DNA of 6,805 bases from Bacteroidota bacterium (GTDB lineage: Bacteria > Bacteroidota > Kryptoniia > Kryptoniales > JAKASW01): contig JAJYOS010000357.1 in the NCBI GenBank assembly GCA_021796055.1, forward strand, positions 1 to 6,805, read 5' to 3'. The notes under the pieces are model-generated. The model was given only the letters and a program-made list of their open reading frames with translations. It was not told where the DNA came from and did no database searches. The position numbers were made by a program, and so were the translations under genes. Positions 1 to 5,581 of the stretch are shown piece by piece (the first letter of the stretch is position 1; each line of letters begins with the position of its first letter).

Positions 1-1
1 T

Positions 2-163
2 GGTCGTCGATTTATTCCGCGTGTGATGAAGCCGGGGAAAAGCTGTGCACCAGCCTTTGCCGTATTGGAGATGCATGCAACCCGCGATCTCGCGGATTTG
101 TCGGAGAACGAAACCGGCTTAAAAATTGGGGGCACACTTGTTTCTTTTTCATATCGGGTCTAA
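2..163 (+). CDS. possible 3' end of an upstream gene, product unknown (partial)
   Basis: From the window edge one + strand frame stays open for 53 codons and ends at TAA 161-163. It reads GRRFIPRVMKPGK at the left edge and ends in LKIGGTLVSFSYRV. The mix of charged, hydrophobic and glycine residues looks protein-like, and the frame has no start that must be used (ATG at 26 is internal), so it could be the C-terminus of a gene lying mostly outside the window. I recognise no family. Another + frame is also open over the same bases, from 1 to 210, with a less protein-like, Cys-rich reading, so the evidence is weak. An imperfect palindrome, CCGCGA-TC-TCGCGG at 82-95, lies inside it. The call would be decided by the sequence upstream of the window. 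Confidence 0.27.
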   Translation, partial: GRRFIPRVMKPGKSCAPAFAVLEMHATRDLADLSENETGLKIGGTLVSFSYRV

Positions 164-336
164 ATTTTTGCGTCGGCCGCGCAGAGCTGCACACCGTAAT
201 ATCCGGATAAGTTGAGCGGGCCGGCGCAGCCGCGTGCATGCGCGTCGTAGCGCGTAGACATGCCGAAATACTCGCTGGACAACTTCGGCGTGCAGGCACT
301 TATACCAACCCGGAGCGATGATGGAATTCGAAAATA
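160..336 (-). other. possible antisense gene scrap or small ORF, unknown
   Basis: On the - strand, the frame ending at TAG (160-162) is open from 336. It reads, in part, PKLSSEYFGMSTRYDAHARG and then LSGYYGVQLCAADAKI at the end. Third codon positions are mostly G or C, like the real genes here, and the residue mix (Tyr, Gly, two Cys) looks more protein-like than most shadow frames. The only ATG is at 259-261, giving 33 residues with no good ribosome site. The frame enters the start of the enoyl-CoA hydratase gene, where it meets a stop at 337-339. It could be the degraded tail of a convergent gene, but chance in a GC-rich stretch is quite possible. No function is proposed. Confidence 0.15.
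164..317 (+). promoter_or_regulatory. leader of the enoyl-CoA hydratase gene with three phased CGCGT repeats
   Basis: This stretch lies between the last plausible upstream stop and the first gene. CGCGT occurs at 231, 241 and 251, a spacing of exactly 10 nt, so the three copies fall on one face of the helix. This is a pattern expected of a cooperative protein-binding site. Further down, TGGACA at 275-280 and TATACC at 301-306 resemble -35 and -10 boxes, but their 20-nt spacing is too long for a convincing sigma-70 promoter. No terminator-like hairpin with a T run is seen. The role is inferred from position only. Confidence 0.3.
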
Positions 337-1094
337 TCATTCTCACGAAGGAAGCTCCCATCGCGACAATCCAGCTTAATCGTCCCGACGTTCTCAATGC
401 GCTCAATCGTAAACTCCTTACGGAGCTCGCCGCGTGCGTGGAAGAGCTGGACTCGGACGAATCGGTGAATTGCATCGTCCTTACCGGAAACGAGAAAGCC
501 TTCGCTGCTGGCGCCGATATAAAAGAGATGGCGGAAGCGGACACGATTGACATGCTTTCCCGGGACAGCTTCAGTGTCTGGGACAGGATTAGAGGGACCA
601 GGAAGCCGATAATCGCTGCGGTGAGCGGCTTCGCTCTGGGCGGAGGGTGCGAGCTCGCCATGATGTGCGATATAATTGTTGCCTCCGAAACGGCGAAGTT
701 CGGCCAGCCGGAAATTAATATTGGAGTGATGCCCGGCGCCGGCGGCACTCAGCGGTTGACAAGAGCTGTCGGAAAATATAAGGCGATGGAAATCGTTTTG
801 ACCGGCGAGATGATTGGCGCGGATGACGCGATGAGGGCCGGGCTGGTGAACAGGGTCGTACCGGTAGAACTGTATCTTGAGGAAGCAAAGAAGTTGGCCG
901 GCGTAATTGCCTCTAAACCTCCGGTAGCCGTAAAACTTGCCAAAGAATCCGTGCTTAAAAGTCACGAGCTATCGCTTAAGGACGGATTGGAATTCGAGAG
1001 AAAGAATTTCTATATGCTTTTTTCGAGCGAGGATCAGAAGGAAGGGATGAAGGCGTTCGTCGAGAAAAGGAAGCCGAAGTGGAAAGGCAAGTAG
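321..1094 (+). CDS. paaF: enoyl-CoA hydratase (crotonase family), PaaF-like
   Basis: This is a cytoplasmic enzyme that adds water across the 2,3-double bond of enoyl-CoA esters; in the phenylacetate route this step is 2,3-dehydroadipyl-CoA to 3-hydroxyadipyl-CoA. The whole 257-258 residue crotonase fold is present. Numbered from ATG 318, it shows AFAAGADIKE at 61-70 and GFALGGGCELAMMCD at 104-118, with oxyanion-hole Gly109 and catalytic Glu112. FGQPE at 128-132 supplies the second catalytic Glu132, and PGAGGTQRL follows. It closely resembles mitochondrial ECHS1 in these blocks. Two ATGs are adjacent (318 and 321). GGAG at 312-315 is only 2 nt from the first but 5 nt from the second, so 321 is preferred. 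It is separated from the next gene by 177 nt and may be its own transcription unit. The hydratase call is firm. The paaF symbol rests on the neighbours, and a general fatty-acid hydratase is equally possible. Confidence 0.93.
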   Translation: MEFENIILTKEAPIATIQLNRPDVLNALNRKLLTELAACVEELDSDESVNCIVLTGNEKAFAAGADIKEMAEADTIDMLSRDSFSVWDRIRGTRKPIIAAVSGFALGGGCELAMMCDIIVASETAKFGQPEINIGVMPGAGGTQRLTRAVGKYKAMEIVLTGEMIGADDAMRAGLVNRVVPVELYLEEAKKLAGVIASKPPVAVKLAKESVLKSHELSLKDGLEFERKNFYMLFSSEDQKEGMKAFVEKRKPKWKGK

Positions 1095-1271
1095 TTCATC
1101 GATGACGGCCTGCGAACGTAAGACCGGGTTTCAGACGGACCCCGAAAAGGAAGAACCGATCGGCAAAGGCACAAACTTGTTCACCGGTTCATTCGTGCTG
1201 TTCGTAAAGTTGATAAATATTATTCGTCCCATTCGTGTTAATATCTTGTGCAGTGATGAGGCAGTGATAAT
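1095..1271 (+). promoter_or_regulatory. intergenic region with 9-nt-phased TTCGT repeats, likely start of the main operon
   Basis: No gene is seen in this 177-nt gap. Its second half is AT-rich compared with the flanking genes and carries (A/G)TTCGT at 1191, 1200, 1222 and 1231, two pairs each with 9-nt spacing, plus a related GTTGATAAA unit at 1209. TTGATA (1210-1215) and TTAATA (1238-1243) resemble promoter boxes but are 22 nt apart, too far for a standard sigma-70 site. GAACCG (from about 1153) and CGGTTC (ending about 1190) are inverted but with a long loop. A promoter for the following genes is inferred from position and AT content. Confidence 0.35.
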
Positions 1272-2045
1272 ATGAAAAGAAAACTCGATTTTGTCCTGAA
1301 GGCGCGCAACGGCTCGGTTATTTTCGAGGACGACAGCATCCTCGTGCTCGAGAAGCCTCCGCAGCTTCTCGTTCTTCCCGACAGGTACAACCATGAACTT
1401 CCGAACCTTTATGACATGCTGACGGAGGAGTTCGGCAAGATTTTCGTCGTTCACAGGATCGACAAAGAGACCAGCGGAGTCATAGTATTCGCCAAGAATG
1501 CCGAATCCCATGCGTCGCTGAACTCTCAGTTCGAACACAGGGCCATACACAAGAGCTATCTCGCTATCGTTGTCGGCCGGCCGGCGGAGGCCGAAGGAAT
1601 TATCGATCTGCCGATATCGGAGAGCCAGACTCACCCGGGCGTCATGAAAGTGAACAGGAAGCACGGCAAACCTTCCGTCACAAACTACCGGGTCGACGAG
1701 CTGTTCGACGGTTATGCCCTCATAGAAGCGATGCCGGAAAGCGGCAGGCTTCACCAGATCAGAGTTCATCTCGCCTCCGTCGGACTTCCTGTAATGTCGG
1801 ACAAAGTGTACGGAGACGGGAAACCGTTTTTCCTCTCCCAGGTCAAATCGAATTATTATTCGGATGGCGACGAGAAGCCGCTCCTTTCGCGGACTGCACT
1901 GCACGCCGGATCGATCACCTTTGCCCATCCGCAAACGGGCGAACAGGTGACATTCAACGCCGAGATGCCAAAAGACATGAGGTCCGTCCTGAATTATCTC
2001 CGTAAATTCAGATCGCAAAACGCGCTTACATATAGTCATGCCTGA
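1272..2045 (+). CDS. RluA-family 23S rRNA/tRNA pseudouridine synthase
   Basis: The protein isomerises uridine to pseudouridine in structured RNA (rRNA or tRNA). Its 257 residues contain the family landmarks in order: LVLEKPP at 24-30, the catalytic motif HRIDKETSGVIVFAKN at 61-76 with nucleophile Asp64, KSYLAIV with the conserved Tyr at 94-100, GRLHQIRVHLASVGLPV at 158-174 followed by DKVYG, and a C-terminal LSRTALHAG block near 205-213. No N-terminal S4 RNA-binding domain is present, as in the shorter RluA/RluC-like members. GAGG at 1258-1261 is 10 nt before ATG 1272, a weak ribosome site. The final 8 nt overlap the start of the PaaG-like gene, which suggests coupled translation. The exact RNA target cannot be read from the sequence. 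An RNA-modifying enzyme has no known role in aromatic breakdown, so its place here may simply be co-transcription. Confidence 0.95.
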   Translation: MKRKLDFVLKARNGSVIFEDDSILVLEKPPQLLVLPDRYNHELPNLYDMLTEEFGKIFVVHRIDKETSGVIVFAKNAESHASLNSQFEHRAIHKSYLAIVVGRPAEAEGIIDLPISESQTHPGVMKVNRKHGKPSVTNYRVDELFDGYALIEAMPESGRLHQIRVHLASVGLPVMSDKVYGDGKPFFLSQVKSNYYSDGDEKPLLSRTALHAGSITFAHPQTGEQVTFNAEMPKDMRSVLNYLRKFRSQNALTYSHA

Positions 2046-2817
2046 ATTTGAAACAGTAGAGGTCGCGGCAGAAAACGGGATCGGCAAGCTGACGCTGAAC
2101 CGACCGGATTCACTTAACGCCTTCAATGAGAAAATGACGGCCGAGATTCAATCGGTGCTGAAGAGTTTTTCATCTGAGAAAAGCATCCGGTGCGTAGCCA
2201 TTACCGGCAAAGGGCGGGCGTTCTCGGCCGGTCAGGACCTGAAGGAGGTGGCGCCCGGAAAATCCTTCGCGGATTCGCTGAAGCGGCGTTACAACCCGAT
2301 GATCAGGCAAATTACCGGCATGGAAAAGCCTGTCGTAGCGCTCATTAACGGTGTCGCTGCCGGTGCCGGCATGAGTATGGCTCTGGCATGCGATTTCAGG
2401 ATAATGAGTCCAGGCGCGAAGCTGATCCAGGCTTTCGTGAAGATCGGTCTGGTCCCCGATTCCGGGTCGTCGTATTTCCTTCCGCGGCTCGTGGGAAGCT
2501 CGAAGGCATTCGAGCTCGCCGCGCTCGGCAGCGAAATATCGGCTGAGGAGGCAATGCGACTCGGGATAGTCAACCGCATTTTCCCGGATGAAGAATTTGC
2601 GGAGGAGTCACAGAAAATACTCGATCGTTTCGCAAACGGCCCCACGAGAGCCTATTCGCTCATAAAGAAGATGATGAGACATTCCGCGACATCTTCGCTT
2701 GAAGAGAGTCTTGAATACGAAGCTTATATGCAGGAAATTGCCGGACGGACGGAGGACGCGGGAGAGGCGACGAAAGCTTTCGTCGAGAAGCGCCCACCGG
2801 TGTATAAAGGAACATAA
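2038..2817 (+). CDS. paaG: PaaG-like 1,2-epoxyphenylacetyl-CoA isomerase (crotonase family)
   Basis: PaaG converts the ring-1,2-epoxide of phenylacetyl-CoA to the seven-membered oxepin-CoA, and also shifts double bonds later in the pathway. The 259-residue protein has the crotonase fold with AFSAGQDLKE at 61-70, YNPMIR at 85-90, GVAAGAGMSMALACD at 105-119 and FVKIGLVPDSGSSYFLPR at 133-150. The two hydratase glutamates are absent: GGGCE is replaced by GAGMS, and FGQPE by a sequence without Glu. Asp141 in LVPDSG matches the acidic catalytic residue of PaaG-type isomerases. The GQDL, YNP and PDSG blocks are typical of PaaG as I know the family. The start at 2038 lies inside the end of the RluA gene (8-nt overlap), and no purine-rich ribosome site precedes it, so translation is probably coupled to that gene. 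The C-terminal KAFVEKR block is shared with the hydratase at 321-1094, showing common descent. Confidence 0.9.
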   Translation: MPEFETVEVAAENGIGKLTLNRPDSLNAFNEKMTAEIQSVLKSFSSEKSIRCVAITGKGRAFSAGQDLKEVAPGKSFADSLKRRYNPMIRQITGMEKPVVALINGVAAGAGMSMALACDFRIMSPGAKLIQAFVKIGLVPDSGSSYFLPRLVGSSKAFELAALGSEISAEEAMRLGIVNRIFPDEEFAEESQKILDRFANGPTRAYSLIKKMMRHSATSSLEESLEYEAYMQEIAGRTEDAGEATKAFVEKRPPVYKGT

Positions 2818-2838
2818 TCCTTGCCGTTTAGGCAGCAA

Positions 2839-2865
2839 TCGGCGCGGCGTTACATGCTCCGCCGA
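2839..2865 (+). other. small GC-rich hairpin just before the PaaA-like gene
   Basis: TCGGCG (2839-2844) is the reverse complement of CGCCGA (2860-2865), with a 15-nt loop; CGGCG at 2845-2849 can pair instead with the same right arm (2860-2864). The hairpin ends 7 nt before the ribosome site of the next gene and is not followed by a T run, so it is not a terminator. It could affect translation or mRNA processing, but its two short stems may also be chance. Confidence 0.25.
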
Positions 2866-2872
2866 AACGACA

Positions 2873-2880
2873 GAGAGGAG
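2873..2880 (+). promoter_or_regulatory. strong ribosome-binding site that fixes the PaaA-like start
   Basis: GAGAGGAG ends 7 nt before ATG 2888 and is the best Shine-Dalgarno match in the window. The reading frame is open further upstream, to an ATG at 2699 inside the PaaG-like gene, but those 63 codons are basic, low in hydrophobic residues and unlike any PaaA N-terminus. The site therefore places the true start at 2888. Confidence 0.8.
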
Positions 2881-2887
2881 AACGATT

Positions 2888-3745
2888 ATGTCTAACGATG
2901 TGATGAAAAATCCATCGAAGCTCTCAAATGAAGAACGCGAAAGACGGATGTGGGAAAAAATAAAAAGCGGTGAAGTGTTGGAAACCGCGGAAGACATGGG
3001 CGACGACTATTTTGAAAACCTGACGAACCTAATGCTGCAGCAGGCCGACTCGGAGCTTGCGGGTGCGTTCGGCTACGTCCCGTGGATCATGAAGGCGCCG
3101 ATGACCGAGGAGAAGCTCGCCGTAGCGAACATTGTAAAAGACGAAGTGCGCCACGCACGTGCGATGTACCGGCTGCTTGAAGACCTCGGGATCGACGTCG
3201 ATTCCCATGTCGCCAAACACGACTACACACTGAGGGTTGATCTCAAGGCCGACGAGCTCAAGACCAAACGGGCGGCAGACGACAGACGAGTCAATATCTT
3301 TTATTACACTATAGACACCTGGGCAGATTTCGTGATGTTCCAGTTCTGCATGGATCGCGGGGCCGGTCATCAGCTTGAGGACGTGCGCAGGTCGACATAC
3401 GGACCGTGGAAAAGAGAGATAGAGCGCATTTTCAAGGAAGAGATGATGCACGTTAACCACGGAGATTTCTGGGTGAAGAAAATGGCGCTCGACCGCGAGA
3501 CGAAAGCGGAAATCCAGTCCGCGCTGGTCAGGTGGTACCCGCGTACGATGAACATATTCGGGAAACCGAAGACACATCATAACATGGTGTACAGGAAGTA
3601 CGGCCTCAAAGCCAGGGACAATGACGAAGTGCGCAAGGCGTTCTCGGAAGAGGTCCGGCTGAAGTGTTCGGAGTGGGGGCTCAATTTGCCCGTCTGGACA
3701 CCGGAATGGGAGAAAATCGAGGAAGACGGAGTTATATCGGGCTGA
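2888..3745 (+). CDS. paaA: PaaA-like diiron aryl-acyl-CoA epoxidase / oxygenase catalytic subunit
   Basis: Members of the PaaA/PaaC family are ferritin-like four-helix diiron proteins. PaaA is the catalytic subunit that inserts one oxygen atom into the ring of phenylacetyl-CoA. In this 285-residue protein all the expected iron ligands can be placed: Glu56 (ADSELAG), Glu86 and His89 (KDEVRHAR), Asp156 (FCMDRGAG), and Glu185 and His188 (KEEMMHVNHG). Also conserved are VPWIMKAP at 64-71, TWADF at 144-148, STYGPWKR at 169-176, WYPRTMNIFG at 216-225 and DNDEVRKAF at 244-252. Compared with E. coli PaaA from memory, it has about 16 extra, highly charged residues around 105-140. It also ends soon after the LNLPVW block, so the usual C-terminal tail is missing. 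No paaB, paaC, paaD or paaE lies beside it. Its stop overlaps the dehydrogenase start by one base. The family call is firm; phenylacetyl-CoA as substrate is inferred. Confidence 0.88.
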   Translation: MSNDVMKNPSKLSNEERERRMWEKIKSGEVLETAEDMGDDYFENLTNLMLQQADSELAGAFGYVPWIMKAPMTEEKLAVANIVKDEVRHARAMYRLLEDLGIDVDSHVAKHDYTLRVDLKADELKTKRAADDRRVNIFYYTIDTWADFVMFQFCMDRGAGHQLEDVRRSTYGPWKREIERIFKEEMMHVNHGDFWVKKMALDRETKAEIQSALVRWYPRTMNIFGKPKTHHNMVYRKYGLKARDNDEVRKAFSEEVRLKCSEWGLNLPVWTPEWEKIEEDGVISG

Positions 3746-4950
3746 TGAAAGCGGTCGGTATTGCAGGTACGGGCACGATGGGTGCCGGGATTGCGATCTC
3801 CTTCGCGAGGAGCGGATGGGAAGTCCTGCTGTACGATGTTTCGAAAGAAATCATCTCACACTCACTGGAGTTGATCGGCAAGGAATTTCACCGCGAGGCC
3901 GAGAAGGGCAGGATAAGGCCCGATGATGCACAGGCGGCGATTGCGAGGATCCATCCCCGAACGGAGCTGTCCGAATTCTCCGAAGTGCACCTCGTCATCG
4001 AGGCAGTTATCGAAAATCTTGCCGTGAAGAAGGATCTCTTTGCAAAACTGGACAAGATTTGCGGGCCCGACGTTCCGCTTGCCTCGAATACTTCAAGTCT
4101 CCCCATCGGCGCGATTGCCAACGGGTGCATCGGAAGGAACAGGATCGCGGGACTCCACTTCTTCAATCCCGCACACAAGATGAAACTGGTGGAAGTCGTT
4201 AAGACCGATTTCCTCTCGGATGGGATTTTACAGGAGATTTCGCAGATCGTCAGGCAGATCGGCAAAACGCCAATTGTGACGCGGGATACACCCGGTTTTG
4301 TGGTGAACCGGTGCGTGCGGCATTTCTACCTTGAGCCGCTCCGCTTCCTGTCAGAGAGACTGGGGGGAATCGAAGAAATAGATTTTGCTTTTGAGAGTGC
4401 TAATTTTCCCATGGGGCCGTTCAGGCTTCTCGACCTGGTCGGCATCGACATCAATTTCGTCGTATCGAAATCGATATACGAGCAGTTCTTTCATGAGCCC
4501 AGATTCAGGCCGGTGATACTGCAGCAGAAGATGGTGGAGTCCGGGCTGCTCGGGAGAAAAACCGGGAAAGGATTCTACAGCTACGACGACAAAACCGCCC
4601 GCAGGGCTTTAAAGATAGAACGGAGAGACGCTTTCATAGGGGAGACTTTTCGGGAAATGGCACACAAAATTTGCGCAAAGCTGGAGATCAAGAGTCCGCT
4701 CAACGACGCTCAACAGCTCATACTCGCCAGAACAGTTTCCATGCTGGTGAACGAGGCTCACCTTATGCTCGAGGAAGGCATTGCCGACGGTGAGGACATA
4801 GACCTGGCATTGAGGCTCGGAACAAATTTCCCGAAGGGACCTCTTGAGCTTTCCGGATCGATCGGCAAATATCTGATCGCGGAGTTCCTTCAGATCATGC
4901 GCCGTTCTTACGGCGACGCATACAGGCCGAGCCTGATGCTGTCGCATTAG
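3745..4950 (+). CDS. paaH: PaaH-like 3-hydroxyacyl-CoA dehydrogenase (compact two-domain form)
   Basis: It oxidises 3-hydroxyacyl-CoA to 3-oxoacyl-CoA with NAD+; in the phenylacetate route the substrate is 3-hydroxyadipyl-CoA. The 401-residue protein begins with a Rossmann fold, GIAGTGTMGAGIA at 5-17 (GxGxxG = Gly8, Gly10, Gly13), with Asp31 ending the second strand. All catalytic residues match the family: Ser117 (SNTSS), His138 and Glu150 (HFFNPAHKMKLVEVV), and Asn188 (DTPGFVVNR). The first helical domain has FPMGPFRLLDLVGID at 221-235 and LGRKTGKGFYSYD at 269-281. A second, repeated C-terminal domain fills about 318-401, with NEAHLMLEEGIADGEDIDLA and a YGDAYRPS tail like that of PaaH. E. 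coli PaaH is about 475 residues, so the linker is shortened. ATG 3745 overlaps the previous stop (TGATG). The open frame upstream to 3664 lies inside paaA and is not used. Confidence 0.93.
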   Translation: MKAVGIAGTGTMGAGIAISFARSGWEVLLYDVSKEIISHSLELIGKEFHREAEKGRIRPDDAQAAIARIHPRTELSEFSEVHLVIEAVIENLAVKKDLFAKLDKICGPDVPLASNTSSLPIGAIANGCIGRNRIAGLHFFNPAHKMKLVEVVKTDFLSDGILQEISQIVRQIGKTPIVTRDTPGFVVNRCVRHFYLEPLRFLSERLGGIEEIDFAFESANFPMGPFRLLDLVGIDINFVVSKSIYEQFFHEPRFRPVILQQKMVESGLLGRKTGKGFYSYDDKTARRALKIERRDAFIGETFREMAHKICAKLEIKSPLNDAQQLILARTVSMLVNEAHLMLEEGIADGEDIDLALRLGTNFPKGPLELSGSIGKYLIAEFLQIMRRSYGDAYRPSLMLSH

Positions 4951-4964
4951 AAAGGAGAATGCAC

Positions 4965-5489
4965 ATGCGAGCTAGAAACGTCGTGTGTCTTTGCGCACTC
5001 TTGTTTTCAGCCACAGCGTTCGCGCAGCCGCAGGTCTATCAGTTCACGGAACTCCAGCATTTCCTGCCGGCGGGAGAATTCGAAAACTATTCCCGGGGAA
5101 AACCGACTGGTGAGACGTCTTCGATGATGGGATTCTCTACCTCGTGGGCTCAGGTTATCTACCACCTCGCGACGGACACATCAGAGAGTTCCATCTCCGT
5201 GAAGATAACGGACATGGTGAGCATACCGTCTTACATGAATGTTTCAGGCGATATCGATAAGGAAACCCGGACAGGCTACGAGAGAACGGTCCTGTACGAC
5301 GGCATCAGAGTCCTTGAAACGTTTGACGGCGCATCCCGGGATGCTAAGCTTCAACTCCCGGTCTCGAACAGATTCCTTGTAGAGATTACCGGTACCGGAA
5401 TGGATAGCACAAGGCCTCTGTACAATCTTCTTGACAAAACGAATATTGAAGGACTGAATAAACTGGCACAATCCGCGAAATCCCCGTGA
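4965..5489 (+). CDS. small secreted protein of unknown function
   Basis: The 174-residue protein starts with a classic type I signal peptide: basic MRARN, hydrophobic VVCLCALLFSATAFA, and a likely cut after Ala20 (AFA, then QPQ). The cysteines at 8 and 10 do not form a lipobox. The mature part is about 150 residues with no membrane segment and no Cys. It shows alternating strand-like blocks: SISVKITDM near 76-84, GYERTVLYDGIRVLETF at 104-120, and DAKLQLPVSNRFLVEITGTG at 126-145, then a short C-terminal helix-like LNKLAQ. This looks like a small periplasmic alpha/beta domain. I recognise no named family. GGAG at 4954-4957 is 7 nt from ATG 4965 but only 1 nt from ATG 4959, so 4965 is chosen. 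It begins 14 nt after the dehydrogenase stop and so is very likely co-transcribed with it. A role in sensing, binding or envelope response to the aromatic substrate is speculation. Confidence 0.85.
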   Translation: MRARNVVCLCALLFSATAFAQPQVYQFTELQHFLPAGEFENYSRGKPTGETSSMMGFSTSWAQVIYHLATDTSESSISVKITDMVSIPSYMNVSGDIDKETRTGYERTVLYDGIRVLETFDGASRDAKLQLPVSNRFLVEITGTGMDSTRPLYNLLDKTNIEGLNKLAQSAKSP

Positions 5490-5509
5490 CGCTAATGCCT
5501 TTCGGGGAT
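5480..5509 (+). repeat. inverted repeat across the stop of the secreted-protein gene
   Basis: ATCCCCG (5480-5486) is a perfect reverse complement of CGGGGAT (5503-5509), with a 16-nt spacer that contains the TGA stop of the upstream gene. No T run follows directly: the pyrimidine-rich tract begins about 12 nt later (5521-5545, including a run of seven T). It is therefore a weak or atypical terminator at best, and may stabilise the 3' end of the message or lower read-through to the thiolase. Confidence 0.35.
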
Positions 5510-5540
5510 ATATGACGCATCATTTCTTTCCCACCCTTTT

Positions 5541-5570
5541 TTTCCGGAAATCTTCATGACGAGATTTTTG
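5541..5570 (+). promoter_or_regulatory. palindrome and hairpin in the thiolase leader
   Basis: TTTCCGGAAA (5541-5550) is a perfect 10-bp palindrome, a possible dimeric-repressor site. Overlapping it, 5545-5554 can pair with 5561-5570 over ten positions (three of them G-U in RNA) around a six-base loop. The core is AAATCT against AGATTT. The right arm ends in five T and lies just before the ribosome site AGGG at 5575-5578. The fold could act as a weak terminator or a translation switch. TetR-type PaaR and GntR-type PaaX repressors are known for such operons, but I cannot match this site to either. Confidence 0.35.
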
Positions 5571-5581
5571 TTGCAGGGTAT

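Noticed and set aside
82..95. CCGCGA-TC-TCGCGG imperfect palindrome as an operator
   Set aside because: Isolated, inside a possible coding frame and over 220 nt from the first start; short GC palindromes of this size are common by chance.
260..380. Small + strand ORF starting MPKYSLDNF upstream of and into the hydratase gene
   Set aside because: About 39 codons, mostly overlapping the hydratase start in another frame, with no ribosome site and no recognisable content.
149..965. Long - strand open frames opposite the enoyl-CoA hydratase
   Set aside because: Ser/Ala/Arg-rich or otherwise non-protein-like readings over a conserved + strand gene; no motif supports them.
1131..2126. Long - strand open frame of 331 codons opposite the RluA-family gene
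   Set aside because: It mirrors a clear, motif-complete gene on the + strand, has no recognisable domain and no ribosome site; it is a shadow of the GC-rich codon pattern.
2699..2887. N-terminal extension of 63 codons on the PaaA-like protein
   Set aside because: It lies inside the PaaG-like gene and the spacer, its residues are very basic and unlike the family, and a strong ribosome site marks ATG 2888.
3664..3744. N-terminal extension of 27 codons on the dehydrogenase
   Set aside because: It overlaps the conserved end of the PaaA-like gene, and the Rossmann motif starts right after ATG 3745, as in the family.
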